The translations under genes were made by a program, and so were the position numbers. The notes under the pieces are model-generated. The model searched no databases, was not told the origin of the DNA, and worked only from the letters and a program-made list of their open reading frames with translations. From positions 106,224 through 170,223 of the forward strand of contig NZ_BDAG01000009.1 of assembly GCF_002091715.1 (NCBI RefSeq): 64,000 nucleotides of DNA, given 5' to 3'. Shown here piece after piece: positions 1 to 11,848 of the stretch (position 1 is the first letter of the stretch; the number at the start of each line of letters is the position of its first letter). The DNA comes from Pseudomonas migulae NBRC 103157. Its GTDB lineage: Bacteria > Pseudomonadota > Gammaproteobacteria > Pseudomonadales > Pseudomonadaceae.

Positions 1-780
1 TACCGCGCCAACGGCCAGGAACGCGACCCGCAACGGGCCCAACGCAGTTTCGAATTGCTGCGGGCGATCAACCAGAACCCGCCCCCCGAGTTGGACATTC
101 CGCAACCCGGTTTGCCAGAGGACGGCCATGAGTCCCGCACCTGGCAGGCGGGCATCGGCACCCGGGGCGACAAGGCGTTTGGTGAATATGGCCTGCGCAT
201 GGCCTATCACGACCTCAACGACAACTCCGAAAGTTTTCCCCTCGGCGCGCAGATTGAAATCCTGCAGATGAAACTGCGCCAGTACGAAGGCAATCAATGG
301 CAGTTGCAGCAACTGGACCTGGCGACCATTCGCTCCCTGACGCCGCGCAACGAGCTGTTGCAGCCGTTGTCGTGGCAAGTCACCGGCGGCCTTGAGCGCG
401 TGCCGGGCAAACATGACGATGAAACGCTGGTCAGCCACGTCAACGGCGGTGGCGGCGGCACCTGGCAGTTGAGCGAGGACATGCTTGGTTTTGCCTTGGG
501 CACGGTGCGCGTTGAGCACAACAACGACTTCGCGGGCTTTATCGCGCCAGCCGCCGGTTTCAATAGCGGTGTGCTGTGGAAAAATCCGCTGGGCAATTTC
601 AGCCTTGAAGCCAAAGGCGATTTCTTCACCAATGGCGAAGTCCGCCGCAGCGTGAGCCTGAACCAACAGTGGGAGTTGTCGCGCAACCTGGGCCTGCGCC
701 TGAGCGCCCAGCGCGAATTCAGCCACCTCGCCTCGCCCGAGAACGAAGTGATGCTTGAGATGAAGTGGTATCACTATTGA
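1..780 (+). CDS. C-terminal part of a DUF4105 (Lnb-like) family protein, 5' truncated by the window
   Basis: The reading frame is open from base 1, so the true start lies upstream of the window; 259 codons remain, ending in TGA at 778-780. The visible part looks like a beta-rich outer-membrane-type domain with alternating polar and hydrophobic residues. It ends in Tyr-His-Tyr after a MEMKWYHY-like segment, as expected of the C-terminal barrel-like region of Pseudomonas proteins annotated DUF4105 / Lnb N-terminal periplasmic domain. The catalytic N-terminal part is outside the window, so the family call rests on the C-terminal style only. An outer-membrane or periplasmic location is inferred. 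A REP pair follows directly. Confidence 0.55.
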   Translation, partial: YRANGQERDPQRAQRSFELLRAINQNPPPELDIPQPGLPEDGHESRTWQAGIGTRGDKAFGEYGLRMAYHDLNDNSESFPLGAQIEILQMKLRQYEGNQWQLQQLDLATIRSLTPRNELLQPLSWQVTGGLERVPGKHDDETLVSHVNGGGGGTWQLSEDMLGFALGTVRVEHNNDFAGFIAPAAGFNSGVLWKNPLGNFSLEAKGDFFTNGEVRRSVSLNQQWELSRNLGLRLSAQREFSHLASPENEVMLEMKWYHY

Positions 781-782
781 CC

Positions 783-870
783 TGTAGGAGCCGGCTTGCT
801 GGCGATGGCATCACTGCGGTGTAACCTGAATGACCGCAGTGATGCTATCGCCAGCAAGCCGGCTCCTACA
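783..870. repeat. REP pair (family A, GTAGGAGCCGGC core), 88 bp inverted repeat
   Basis: TGTAGGAGCCGGCTTGCTGG at the left is matched by its inverted copy ending CTCCTACA at 870. The arms extend inward through GCATCACTGCGGT / ACCGCAGTGATGC, giving an almost perfect hairpin with arms of about 40 bases. It lies between a stop codon and the next gene, a usual place for Pseudomonas BIME-like elements. Confidence 0.9.
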
Positions 871-975
871 AAGGGATTTCGCTACCTGACAGATTCATCA
901 CACTCCTTTCACGAACGCCTCACGAATCCACTCCTAGACTTCACGTATAGGTCGTCGAATGGCCGGGAGTCCGAG

Positions 976-1332
976 ATGTGGCGTTGCGTGGGTGTAGTGG
1001 CTGTATTGATGTTGATCGCGGGCTGCCAGACGACCCACGAAGACCTGATTGCCAAGGGCTATCCACCGGCCTTCGCCGATGGTTTCGACGACGGCTGCAG
1101 CAGTGGCCGGCAAGCGGCCGGGGCGATCACCGGTGAGTTTCGCAAGAACGTGCCGCGTTATCTCAAGGACAAGCCCTACGCCGAAGGCTGGAGCGATGGT
1201 TTCCGCCAGTGTCAGGCCATGCGTGAAAGCGAAGACCGCGAGGATTATCGCAGCCACCATTGGGACGAGCGCGAAAGAGCCTGGCAGCAACGGAAAGACC
1301 AGGACGCCGCCCGTGCGTTTCGCTCGCAATGA
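976..1332 (+). CDS. small predicted lipoprotein
   Basis: The protein has 118 residues. The ATG at 976 begins a classical lipoprotein signal (MWRC then a hydrophobic run VVAVLMLIAGC), with the lipobox Cys near residue 17, so this start is preferred over an upstream in-frame codon at 796 that would read through the REP element. The mature part is hydrophilic, with two related segments (AFADGFDDGCSSGRQ and YAEGWSDGFRQCQ) of the pattern aromatic-x-x-G-(F/W)-x-D-G, each followed by a Cys. This may be a duplicated small motif with a disulfide. The C-terminal third is highly charged. No function is recognised; the family is known only as hypothetical in Pseudomonas. Confidence 0.8.
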   Translation: MWRCVGVVAVLMLIAGCQTTHEDLIAKGYPPAFADGFDDGCSSGRQAAGAITGEFRKNVPRYLKDKPYAEGWSDGFRQCQAMRESEDREDYRSHHWDERERAWQQRKDQDAARAFRSQ

Positions 1333-1402
1333 GTCGCTTTCAGACATCCATCGAAACTAAAAGACCATGACCATGGCCCAAACCCTATAACGGGAGAAAA
1401 CC

Positions 1403-3249
<1,847 letters not shown>

Positions 3250-3431
3250 TTATTGTCGTTGGAAGAGATTGGGCCGGACTTTAGCAAACTGACCGCGCAC
3301 CACGACAGCGCAAAATGTCGCACTTATGAAAATAAATGGTGCGCTGGATATAAATTAATGCGGATCTGGACGATATTTGCACCCAAACAGGGAGTCGCGA
3401 TTTGAATACTGCACCGTCATGGATTTCGCCT

Positions 3432-3454
3432 CTTCGAGCAAGCCCGCTCCCACA
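3432..3454. repeat. single REP (family B, CAAGCCCGCTCCCACA core)
   Basis: CTTCGAGCAAGCCCGCTCCC lies in the 371-base gap between the gdhA start and the ettA stop. It is an unpaired copy of the second REP family. The rest of the gap (3232-3550) is AT-richer and presumably carries the gdhA promoter; no other feature was recognised. Confidence 0.7.
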
Positions 3455-3550
3455 TGTGATCTGTGGTGGTCACGAATCCGCAGTCCACTGAAAATCAAAT
3501 AATGTGGGGGCAGCTCGCGAAATGTCGCACCGCGGCGCCACCAAAAGACC

Positions 3551-3585
3551 AAAAAAAAACGGAGCCCCGAAGGCTCCGTTTTTTC
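3551..3585. terminator. bidirectional Rho-independent terminator downstream of ettA
   Basis: ACGGAGCC (3559-3566) pairs with GGCTCCGT (3572-3579) around a five-base loop. An A-run on the left and a T-run on the right make it usable on both strands. It ends 18 bases after the ettA stop codon on the minus strand. Confidence 0.9.
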
Positions 3586-3602
3586 ATGCAACCAACCTGG
3601 AA

Positions 3603-5267
3603 TCAGGCCAGTTTCTTGTGCCGTACACGATGCGGCTGGGCAGCCGCTTCGCCGAGGCGTTTTTTGCGATCGGCTTCGTACTCGGTGTAGTTGCCTTCGA
3701 AGAACACCGCTTGCGAGTCGTCTTCGTACGCCAGGATGTGGGTCGCGACGCGGTCAAGGAACCACCGATCGTGAGAGATCACAATGGCGGCGCCCGGGAA
3801 GTCCAGCAGAGCTTCTTCCAGGGAACGCAGGGTTTCAACGTCGAGGTCGTTGGACGGTTCGTCGAGCAGCAGGACGTTGCCGCCCTCCTTCAGGGTCAGG
3901 GCCAGGTGCAAGCGACCGCGCTCACCACCGGACAGGTCCTTGACGAACTTCTGCTGATCGCCGCCCTTGAAGTTGAAGCGACCGACGTAAGTACGCGACG
4001 GAATCTCGTAGTTGCCGATGCGGATCTGATCCGAACCGTCGGAGATTTGCTGGAACACGGTCTTGCTGCCGTCCAGGTCTTCACGGCTCTGGTCGACGCA
4101 CGCCAGTTGCACGGTTTCGCCGACTTCGATGGTGCCCGAATCCGGAGTTTCCTTGCCCATCAGCATACGGAACAGCGTGGATTTACCCGCGCCGTTACCG
4201 CCGATCACGCCAACGATGGCGCCTTTCGGCATCGAGAACGACAGGTTGTCGATCAACACGCGATCGCCGTAGCCCTTGGTGACGTTCTTGAACTCGATGA
4301 CCTTGTCACCCAGGCGCGGACCGGCCGGGATGTAGATCTCGTTGGTTTCACTGCGCTTCTGGAATTCCTGCGATTGCATTTCTTCGAAGCGTTGCAGACG
4401 AGCCTTGGATTTGGACTGGCGGGCCTTGGCGCCTTTGCGCACCCACTCCAGTTCTTCCTTCATGGCTTTTTCGTGGGCCGACTGCTGCTTGGATTCGGCA
4501 GCCAGACGATCGGACTTGGCTTCGAGCCAACCCGAATAGTTGCCCTCGTAAGGAATGCCCGCGCCGCGGTCAAGTTCCAGAATCCAGCCGGCGACGTTGT
4601 CCAGGAAGTAACGGTCGTGCGTGATCGCAACGACGGTGCCCGGGAAGTCGTGGAGGAAGTGTTCCAGCCAGGCGACGGAGTCGGCGTCCAGGTGGTTGGT
4701 CGGTTCGTCGAGCAGCAGCATGTCGGGGGCGGACAGCAGCAGGCGGCACAGGGCCACACGACGCTTCTCACCACCGGAAAGGAATTCGACCTTGGCGTCC
4801 CACGCCGGCAGACGCAGCGCATCGGCGGCGACTTCCAGTTGGCGGTCCAGGTTGTGACCGTCGCTGGCTTGCAGGATGGCTTCGAGCTTGGCCTGTTCGG
4901 CTGCCAGTTTGTCGAAGTCGGCATCTTCTTCAGCGTAAGCCGCGTAGACCTCGTCCAGGCGCGCCTGGGCGTTCTTGATCACGCTGACCGCTTCCTCGAC
5001 CACTTCACGCACGGTTTTGGTCGGGTCCAGGATCGGCTCTTGCGGCAGGTAGCCGATGTTCAGCTCCGGCATCGGACGGGCTTCGCCTTCGAACTCGGTG
5101 TCGACGCCAGCCATGATTTTCAGCAACGTGGATTTACCCGAACCGTTGAGGCCGAGCACGCCGATCTTGGCGCCGGGGAAGAAAGACAGCGAAATGTTTT
5201 TCAGGATTTCCCGCTTCGGCGGAACAACTTTGCCCAGCCGATGCATGGTGAAGACGTATTGAGCCAT
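3603..5267 (-). CDS. ettA: energy-dependent translational throttle protein EttA (ABC-F ATPase)
   Basis: The protein has 554 residues; E. coli EttA has 555. It contains two ABC domains in tandem without membrane segments. Walker A motifs are GLNGSGKST near residue 40 and GGNGAGKST near 360. Signature LSGGE and Walker B DEPTNHLD are in the first half; LSGGERGRLH and DEPSNDLD are in the second. The arm and linker region between them is rich in charged residues. ABC-F proteins of this type bind the ribosomal E site and gate entry into elongation according to the ATP/ADP ratio. The gene is single and divergent from morA. Confidence 0.96.
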   Translation of the reverse strand: MAQYVFTMHRLGKVVPPKREILKNISLSFFPGAKIGVLGLNGSGKSTLLKIMAGVDTEFEGEARPMPELNIGYLPQEPILDPTKTVREVVEEAVSVIKNAQARLDEVYAAYAEEDADFDKLAAEQAKLEAILQASDGHNLDRQLEVAADALRLPAWDAKVEFLSGGEKRRVALCRLLLSAPDMLLLDEPTNHLDADSVAWLEHFLHDFPGTVVAITHDRYFLDNVAGWILELDRGAGIPYEGNYSGWLEAKSDRLAAESKQQSAHEKAMKEELEWVRKGAKARQSKSKARLQRFEEMQSQEFQKRSETNEIYIPAGPRLGDKVIEFKNVTKGYGDRVLIDNLSFSMPKGAIVGVIGGNGAGKSTLFRMLMGKETPDSGTIEVGETVQLACVDQSREDLDGSKTVFQQISDGSDQIRIGNYEIPSRTYVGRFNFKGGDQQKFVKDLSGGERGRLHLALTLKEGGNVLLLDEPSNDLDVETLRSLEEALLDFPGAAIVISHDRWFLDRVATHILAYEDDSQAVFFEGNYTEYEADRKKRLGEAAAQPHRVRHKKLA

Positions 5268-5552
5268 GGAGAACCTTGGGTCAGTGACAGATGAATGATT
5301 AGGGCGCAGGCGATGCCTGGCCAGGCCGTGCGCGTCGCCCGATTGAAAGCTATCAATATGTGCGCGCTGAAAAAGCCTGATTCTAGGAGCTGGAACGCTC
5401 CCGCGTAACCGGCAAAGCTACCTGAATGACGAGAGGCAGTCCAGCCGGGAGGGTCTGGCACTTTGCCACAACTCAAGGCATGCTAGCCGCCCTCCGGGCG
5501 TCCGGCTTATAGTGCACGTCGCGCCAGTCCAGCCAAACCGCAGGATTACAGT

Positions 5553-8500
5553 TTGTCCAATGTCACTCCGCCCCTGATCCCCCGTGCGCCGACTGTCGCG
5601 CCTGGCGCCCCCCTGCGCGGAACCTTAAAGGGTGCGCTGGCGACACTCGTGCTGTTGCTGCTCGCCCTGCTGTTCTGGCAACTGCTGGATCAGCTGCATG
5701 AAACCCAGAAAAACCAGCGTCAGTACACCATCGACTACACCGCCGATCTGGCCGCGCAAGTCAGTCTGAACATGTCGCTCAACGCGCAGATCGCCCTCAA
5801 CCTGCTACCGATCGTCGAACAGCCACAAACCGCCGACGAACAGCAGGAGTTGCTTCGCAAACTGCAAAAATCCCTGCCCGACCTGCTCAGCCTCGCGTTG
5901 TTGAGTCCCTCCGGCAAAATCCTCACGGACAGCGCCGCCGACAGCGAGGACGCCGACTACCTCTCCGAGCTGGTCCGTCACAGCCGACGCCAGGCCCACT
6001 ATTTCAGCAACGCCGATAACGGCTCGATGGTGCACCTGCTGCTGCATCAGGCCAGCGGCAGCACTCGTGGCTACTGGGCCCTGCGCCTGAAACCGACCTT
6101 TTTCTCGTCACTGACCAAACAGAACGAAACCGGAATCCGCCCACTGTGGCTGGTGGAAAACCGTTTCAATCACCAGGTCATCAGCCGCGATGAATCGCAG
6201 CCCCTGGCCAAGCCGGGCGAACTGACCGAAGACGATGTGGCCAACAGCGTGCTGACGGTTCCGCTGAGCAGCAGCGACTGGCAATTGCGCGGTTTGTTCG
6301 ACCGCAAGCGCGTGATTGAAGAACTGTTGCCGGCGTTCATCGGCAAATGCCTGTTGGGACTGGCGCTCTCCCTGCTGCCGCTGATTGCCCTGCTGAACAT
6401 GCGCCGCCGTCAGCGCCAGGTGACTGAAGGTCGTCGACGCTACAAGGATATTTTCGAAGGTACCGGCGTGGCGCTGTGTGTCCTGGACGTGTCGGGACTC
6501 AAGCCTGCGCTCGACAAAGCCCGGTTGCACAACAGCGAACAACTGCGCGGCTGGCTGGAATCAGCGGAACAACGGCATCAATTGCTGCAGGAACTGCGCA
6601 TCACCGAGGTCAACCAGGTTGCCCTGCAACTGCTCAACGTCAACACCTGCGAACACGCCTGGAAATTGCTGATCGAGGGCAACCCGCTGGAAGGCACCGC
6701 CATCGGCAATCAAGTGCTCGACGCGATGATCAACCAGCAGAAACAGCTTGAGCTGGAGATAAAACTCCCGGACGCCACTGGCCGTGACCAGCACCTGTGG
6801 CTGGTGCTGCGCCTGCCGGAAAACCAGGACGACTATAAAGCGGTGATCCTGAGCATCAGCGACATCACCAGCCGCAAACTCATCGAACTGTCGCTGCTCG
6901 AGCGTGAAGGCTTCTGGTCCGATGTGGTGCGCACGGTGCCGGATCACCTCTACGTGCAGGACGTGATCAGCCAGCGCATGATCTTCAGCAACCACCACCT
7001 GGGCCAGACACTCGGCTACAACCGCACCGAGCTGCACCAGATGGGCGAGTACTTCTGGGAAATCCTTCTGCACCCCGAAGATGCCGACCACTACCATCGT
7101 TCACGCCAGACCCAGCGTCACGCGGGCTACACCCAATTGCTGCAATGCCAGCTGCGCTTCCGTCACCGGGACGGCAACTGGCGGCGCTTCGACATTCGTG
7201 AGCAGGCGCTGGCGCGGGACAAGCATGACCAGGTCACGCGGATCATCGGTGTGGCCAAGGACATCACCGAACAGATCGAGGCCAGCGAGTCGCTGCGCGA
7301 CAGCGAGCAGCGTTACCGGATGCTCGCCGAAAGCATCAGCGACGTGATCTTCTCCACCGACAGCAGGCTCTCGCTCAACTACGTCAGCCCGTCGGTGCAG
7401 GCCGTGCTGGGTTACGACACCGACTGGATCTTCCAGAACGGCTGGCAGACGACCATTGCCAACCCTCAGCAATTGTCCGGCATTTACAGCCTGATGGACC
7501 GCGTCAGCAAAGCGCTGGATAAACCCGACCAACTGGCGCTGCTGCGCAGTCAGGTGCAAACCCAGCTGTTCCTGTTCGATTGCCTGCGGGCCGACGGGCG
7601 CAAGATTCCGATCGAGCTGCGTCTGGTGCTGGTCTGGGATGAACACGGCGCCTTCGAAGGCGTGCTCGGTGTCGGTCGCGACATCAGCCAGCAGCGCCGC
7701 GCCGAAAAAGACCTGCGCATGGCGGCCACGGTATTCGAACACTCGACCTCGGCGATCCTGATCACCGACCCGGCGGGCTACATCGTCCAGGCCAACGAAG
7801 CGTTCAGTCGCGTGAGCGGTTATGCGGTGGAGCAAGTGCTCGACCAGTTGCCGAACATGCTGACCGTCGACGAGCAGCAGGAAGCGCATCTGCGCTATGT
7901 GCTCAAGCAACTGAATCAGCACAGCACCTGGGAAGGCGAAGTCTGGCTCAAGCGCCGCAATGGCGAGCATTACCCGGCGTGGGTCGGCATCACGGCGGTG
8001 CTCGACGACGAAGGCGACCTGGCCAGTTACGTGTGCTTCTTCAGCGACATCAGCGAGCGCAAAGCCAGCGAACAACGGATTCACCGTCTCGCCTATTACG
8101 ACGCCCTGACTCACTTGCCCAACCGCACGCTGTTCCAGGATCGCCTGCACACCGCGCTGCAATCGGCGGAACGGCAGAAGTCCTGGGTGGTGCTGATGTT
8201 CCTCGACCTGGACCGTTTCAAACCGATCAACGACTCCCTGGGGCACGCTGCCGGCGATCGCATGCTCAAGGAAATGGCCACGCGCCTGCTCGGTTGCGTC
8301 GATGACGACGACACCGTGGCACGCATGGGCGGCGACGAATTCACCTTGCTACTGCAACCGCGCATCAACCGGGAAATCGCTCTGAACCGGGCGATTCACG
8401 TGGCGGAGCAGATCCTCGCCAGCCTGGTGAAACCGTTCGTGCTCGAAGGCCGCGAGTTTTTCGTCACCGCCAGTATCGGCATCGCCCTGAGTCCGCAGGA

Positions 8501-9401
8501 CGGTAACGAACTCAGTCAGTTGATGAAGAACGCCGACACCGCGATGTACCACGCCAAGGAGCGCGGCAAGAACAACTTCCAGTTCTATCAGGCGGACATG
8601 AACGCCAGCGCCCTGGAGCGCCTGGAGCTGGAAAGCGACTTGCGCCACGCCCTGGAGCAAAACGAATTCGTTCTGTACTACCAGCCGCAATTCAGCGGCG
8701 ACGGCAAACGCCTGACCGGCACCGAAGCCTTGCTGCGCTGGCGTCATCCGCGCCGTGGCCTGGTACCGCCAGGGGATTTCATTCCGGTGCTCGAAGAGCT
8801 GGGTCTCGTGGTGGACGTCGGCGACTGGGTGATCAGCGAGGCGTGCCGTCAGCTCAAGACCTGGCATCAGGCCAAGGTGCGGGTGCCGAAGGTGTCGGTG
8901 AACATTTCCGCACGACAGTTCTCCGACGGCCAGCTCGGCACGCGGATCGCCACCATCCTCAAGGAAACCGGCCTGCCGCCGGCATGCCTTGAGCTGGAAC
9001 TGACCGAAAGTATCCTGATGCGCGAAGTCAGCGAGGCGATGCAGATTCTGGCCGGGCTGAAGAACCTCGGGCTGAGTATTGCGGTCGACGACTTCGGCAC
9101 CGGTTATTCGTCGCTCAACTACCTCAAGCAGTTCCCGATCGACGTGCTGAAAATCGACCGGACCTTTGTCGACGGATTGCCGTCAGGCGAGCAGGATGCG
9201 CAGATTGCCCGAGCGATCATCGCCATGGCGCACAGCCTCAATCTGGCGGTGATTGCTGAAGGCGTGGAAACCCATGAGCAGCTCGACTTCCTGCGTGAGC
9301 ATGGTTGCGATGAGGTTCAGGGGTATCTGTTCGGGCGTCCGATGCCGGCGGGGCGATTTGAAGCGCAGTTCAGTAATGATGCGTTGTTCATGTTCGACTG
9401 A
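5553..9401 (+). CDS. morA: MorA-type membrane GGDEF-EAL regulator of c-di-GMP, motility and biofilm
   Basis: The protein has 1282 residues. The start is TTG at 5553, supported by AGGA eight bases upstream and by a signal-anchor that begins soon after. Membrane segments lie at about residues 27-45 and 261-282, with a periplasmic sensor region between. Three PAS-type domains follow at about 450-575, 583-712 and 719-835. The GGDEF domain (about 845-1010) has an intact GGDEF at 926-930, and the EAL domain (about 1025-1270) has an intact EAL at 1058-1060. No RxxD inhibitory site precedes GGDEF. MorA of P. aeruginosa and P. putida, also next to glyA, controls flagellar timing and biofilm. Both catalytic motifs look usable. 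Confidence 0.9.
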   Translation: MSNVTPPLIPRAPTVAPGAPLRGTLKGALATLVLLLLALLFWQLLDQLHETQKNQRQYTIDYTADLAAQVSLNMSLNAQIALNLLPIVEQPQTADEQQELLRKLQKSLPDLLSLALLSPSGKILTDSAADSEDADYLSELVRHSRRQAHYFSNADNGSMVHLLLHQASGSTRGYWALRLKPTFFSSLTKQNETGIRPLWLVENRFNHQVISRDESQPLAKPGELTEDDVANSVLTVPLSSSDWQLRGLFDRKRVIEELLPAFIGKCLLGLALSLLPLIALLNMRRRQRQVTEGRRRYKDIFEGTGVALCVLDVSGLKPALDKARLHNSEQLRGWLESAEQRHQLLQELRITEVNQVALQLLNVNTCEHAWKLLIEGNPLEGTAIGNQVLDAMINQQKQLELEIKLPDATGRDQHLWLVLRLPENQDDYKAVILSISDITSRKLIELSLLEREGFWSDVVRTVPDHLYVQDVISQRMIFSNHHLGQTLGYNRTELHQMGEYFWEILLHPEDADHYHRSRQTQRHAGYTQLLQCQLRFRHRDGNWRRFDIREQALARDKHDQVTRIIGVAKDITEQIEASESLRDSEQRYRMLAESISDVIFSTDSRLSLNYVSPSVQAVLGYDTDWIFQNGWQTTIANPQQLSGIYSLMDRVSKALDKPDQLALLRSQVQTQLFLFDCLRADGRKIPIELRLVLVWDEHGAFEGVLGVGRDISQQRRAEKDLRMAATVFEHSTSAILITDPAGYIVQANEAFSRVSGYAVEQVLDQLPNMLTVDEQQEAHLRYVLKQLNQHSTWEGEVWLKRRNGEHYPAWVGITAVLDDEGDLASYVCFFSDISERKASEQRIHRLAYYDALTHLPNRTLFQDRLHTALQSAERQKSWVVLMFLDLDRFKPINDSLGHAAGDRMLKEMATRLLGCVDDDDTVARMGGDEFTLLLQPRINREIALNRAIHVAEQILASLVKPFVLEGREFFVTASIGIALSPQDGNELSQLMKNADTAMYHAKERGKNNFQFYQADMNASALERLELESDLRHALEQNEFVLYYQPQFSGDGKRLTGTEALLRWRHPRRGLVPPGDFIPVLEELGLVVDVGDWVISEACRQLKTWHQAKVRVPKVSVNISARQFSDGQLGTRIATILKETGLPPACLELELTESILMREVSEAMQILAGLKNLGLSIAVDDFGTGYSSLNYLKQFPIDVLKIDRTFVDGLPSGEQDAQIARAIIAMAHSLNLAVIAEGVETHEQLDFLREHGCDEVQGYLFGRPMPAGRFEAQFSNDALFMFD

Positions 9402-9424
9402 AATTTGTAGTGCTGCAGATGGCC

Positions 9425-9492
9425 CCTTCGCGGGCAAGCCCGCTCCCACAGGGGATCGCATTCCAACTGTAGGAGCCGGCTTGCTGGCGATG
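9425..9492. repeat. adjacent single REPs of both families
   Basis: A family B core (CTTCGCGGGCAAGCCCGCTC at about 9426) is followed after some 20 bases by a family A core (TGTAGGAGCCGGCTTGCTGG at about 9468). The two are not inverted copies of each other. They fill the gap after morA. Confidence 0.85.
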
Positions 9493-9569
9493 AGGCCTGC
9501 ACAATCACCGCCAATCCCTGCATGAACACCACTTGTCTGCGACATGATGTCCTTTCATATGCCATCTAA

Positions 9570-9587
9570 AACCCATTGGGTTAGAAT
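9570..9587 (+). promoter_or_regulatory. 13-bp dyad overlapping a candidate -10 box of glyA
   Basis: AACCCATTGGGTT (9570-9582) is a perfect dyad around a central T. It abuts TAGAAT (9582-9587), a plausible sigma70 -10 hexamer 37 bases before the glyA ATG. No good -35 is obvious. An operator role is inferred from position and symmetry only. Confidence 0.4.
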
Positions 9588-9623
9588 GCCCCCCTTTTCT
9601 GCCCCCGATCCTTGAGGACCGCC

Positions 9624-10877
9624 ATGTTCAGCCGTGATTTGACTATTGCCAAGTACGACGCCGATCTCTTTGCCGCCATGGAGCAAGAAGCTCAGCGCCA
9701 GGAAGAGCACATTGAGCTGATCGCTTCGGAAAACTACACCAGCCCTGCGGTGATGGAAGCTCAAGGCTCGGTACTGACCAACAAATACGCCGAAGGCTAC
9801 CCGGGCAAGCGCTACTACGGTGGTTGCGAGTTCGTCGATATCGTTGAGCAACTGGCCATCGACCGCGCCAAAGAACTGTTCGGCGCCGATTACGCCAACG
9901 TTCAGCCGCACGCCGGCTCACAAGCCAACAGCGCCGTTTACCTGGCCCTGCTGCAAGCGGGCGACACCATCCTGGGCATGAGCCTGGCTCACGGTGGTCA
10001 CCTGACCCACGGTGCCAGCGTTTCCTCCTCCGGCAAGCTGTACAACGCCATTCAGTACGGCATCGACGGAAATGGCCTGATCGACTACGACGAAGTCGAG
10101 CGCCTGGCCGTTGAGCACAAGCCGAAAATGATCGTGGCCGGTTTCTCTGCCTACTCGCAGATCCTGGATTTCCCGCGCTTCCGCGAAATCGCTGACAAGG
10201 TTGGCGCCTACCTGTTCGTCGACATGGCCCACGTGGCCGGTCTGGTCGCCGCTGGCGTCTACCCGAACCCGGTACCATTCGCTGACGTCGTGACCACCAC
10301 CACTCACAAGACCCTGCGCGGTCCACGTGGCGGTTTGATCCTGGCTCGCGCCAACGCCGACATCGAGAAGAAGCTGAACTCCGCGGTATTCCCGGGCGCC
10401 CAGGGTGGCCCGCTGGAGCACGTGATCGCTGCTAAAGCGATCTGCTTCAAGGAAGCGCTGCAGCCTGAGTTCAAGGCTTACCAGCAACAAGTAGTGAAAA
10501 ACGCCCAGGCCATGGCCAGCGTATTCATCGAGCGCGGTTTCGACGTGGTTTCCGGCGGTACTGAAAACCACCTGTTCCTGCTGTCGCTGATCAAGCAGGA
10601 AATCTCCGGTAAAGACGCCGACGCCGCTCTGGGCAAAGCATTCATCACCGTGAACAAGAACTCCGTGCCAAACGATCCACGCTCCCCGTTCGTCACCTCC
10701 GGCCTGCGCTTCGGCACTCCGGCTGTGACCACTCGCGGCTTCAAGGAAGCAGAGTGCAAAGAGCTGGCCGGCTGGATCTGCGACATCCTGGCTGATCTGA
10801 ACAACGAAGCGGTGATCGACGCCGTTCGTGAGAAGGTCAAAGCCATCTGCAAGAAGCTGCCGGTGTACGGTGCTTAA
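9624..10877 (+). CDS. glyA: serine hydroxymethyltransferase
   Basis: The protein has 417 residues, the standard length, beginning [16 protein letters not shown] at ATG 9624, with GAGGA six bases upstream; an upstream in-frame TTG at 9612 is not needed. The enzyme uses PLP to interconvert serine and glycine and load tetrahydrofolate with one-carbon units. The sequence shows [20 protein letters not shown], the [11 protein letters not shown] loop and the PLP lysine in [15 protein letters not shown]. Pseudomonads carry more than one glyA; this is the copy next to morA. Confidence 0.97.
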   Translation: MFSRDLTIAKYDADLFAAMEQEAQRQEEHIELIASENYTSPAVMEAQGSVLTNKYAEGYPGKRYYGGCEFVDIVEQLAIDRAKELFGADYANVQPHAGSQANSAVYLALLQAGDTILGMSLAHGGHLTHGASVSSSGKLYNAIQYGIDGNGLIDYDEVERLAVEHKPKMIVAGFSAYSQILDFPRFREIADKVGAYLFVDMAHVAGLVAAGVYPNPVPFADVVTTTTHKTLRGPRGGLILARANADIEKKLNSAVFPGAQGGPLEHVIAAKAICFKEALQPEFKAYQQQVVKNAQAMASVFIERGFDVVSGGTENHLFLLSLIKQEISGKDADAALGKAFITVNKNSVPNDPRSPFVTSGLRFGTPAVTTRGFKEAECKELAGWICDILADLNNEAVIDAVREKVKAICKKLPVYGA

Positions 10878-10900
10878 ACAGCCCTGTTAAACCGCAGTTA

Positions 10901-10931
10901 AAAAAAACCGGCACGTGTGCCGGTTTTTTTT
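10901..10931 (+). terminator. Rho-independent terminator of glyA
   Basis: CCGGCAC (10908-10914) pairs with GTGCCGG (10917-10923) and is followed by eight T. An A-run precedes it, so it could also work in reverse. It lies 30 bases after the glyA stop. Confidence 0.93.
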
Positions 10932-11161
10932 CGTCTACCAGAAATACATCGCCCTCCATTAAACGTCAGACCTTATAGACAGTTATCGCCTATATAAACC
11001 TTGAAACAACAACACAGCACTTAACCAACAATTTACCTGCTAGTGTATTTAAACGAAAGCCGTAAAACTTACAACACTTGCAACCCCCTGAGCCACTTTT
11101 CCAGCTCAAGGACAACAGACCCTATAAATATTTATTACATTACATGGAAGTAAAACAGACA

Positions 11162-11719
11162 ATGAGCAACCCAGATCCGCAACAATCGTTCACCGCGACA
11201 CTCAAAATCAACGACAAAGCTGTATCGACAGCACAAAAGATACTGCAAAAAAAGATAGACGACCCGCGAACCAGCGAAGAACTACGTCAGCTCCACCAGG
11301 AAGAGCTCAAAAACACGCACAACCTCATTACATTCAGCGATTATTCGATGAATCCCGAGGAGTCGTTTTTCTTTGCTTATATCAATGGTGTCTACATCAT
11401 CAAGATTAAAGGCAGGGATGGAAACTACAGAGACACATTAAGTATGGAAGGATCGCTGCGTAACTGGACTGTACATGACGGCGGGGCGCCTACTTTTTTC
11501 CGTCTCAAGAACGCTAACGGCAAAAGCCTTAAAATGACTGACCTGTCAGAATCAAATGAACATGAGTTTTTACTGTATAGCGGTCCTCAGGAGCGGCCTG
11601 TTTGCACTTACGGCGATGAGCCAGGCTTGCAAGTAATTACTGACTATCCCAACCGGGGCGGAGAACTTGCGACCTTCAAGATCAACATCACTACACGATA
11701 CACTCCCAATGGCCATTGA
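11162..11719 (+). CDS. unrecognised protein next to the lanthipeptide locus
   Basis: The protein has 185 residues from ATG 11162 (MSNPDPQQSF); in-frame alternatives lie at 11144 and 11078, and the start is uncertain. Residues about 10-60 are charged and predicted helical (KILQKKIDDPRTSEELRQLH). From about 75 to the end the pattern is beta-like, with aromatic strands (FFFAYINGVYIIKIKGRDG, then NWTVHDGG and FFRLKNANG). No signal peptide or membrane segment is evident, and no family is recognised. Base composition is AT-richer than the flanking core genes. It converges on lanM and shares a terminator with it, so a link to the lanthipeptide is possible but not shown. Confidence 0.65.
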   Translation: MSNPDPQQSFTATLKINDKAVSTAQKILQKKIDDPRTSEELRQLHQEELKNTHNLITFSDYSMNPEESFFFAYINGVYIIKIKGRDGNYRDTLSMEGSLRNWTVHDGGAPTFFRLKNANGKSLKMTDLSESNEHEFLLYSGPQERPVCTYGDEPGLQVITDYPNRGGELATFKINITTRYTPNGH

Positions 11720-11799
11720 TCGTATCCAGCCGGACTCCGTTGTTTATGATCAGTAGCGGTTTAATCGCAGACCGCGACTGAATCAATCCATAAGACAGC

Positions 11800-11832
11800 A
11801 AAAAAAACCGACCAATGATGGCCGGTTTTTTT
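11800..11832. terminator. bidirectional terminator between the 185-residue gene and lanM
   Basis: An A-run and AACCG at 11806-11810 pair with CGGTTTTTTT at 11823 onward. The inner ACCA...TGG pairs with one mismatch around loop ATGA. It ends 17 bases from the lanM stop and serves both convergent genes. Confidence 0.85.
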
Positions 11833-11848
11833 GCAGTACCTGCGCAGG

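Noticed and set aside
3504..5294. 596-codon plus-strand frame opposite ettA
   Set aside because: Antisense shadow; the minus frame has complete ABC-F motifs.
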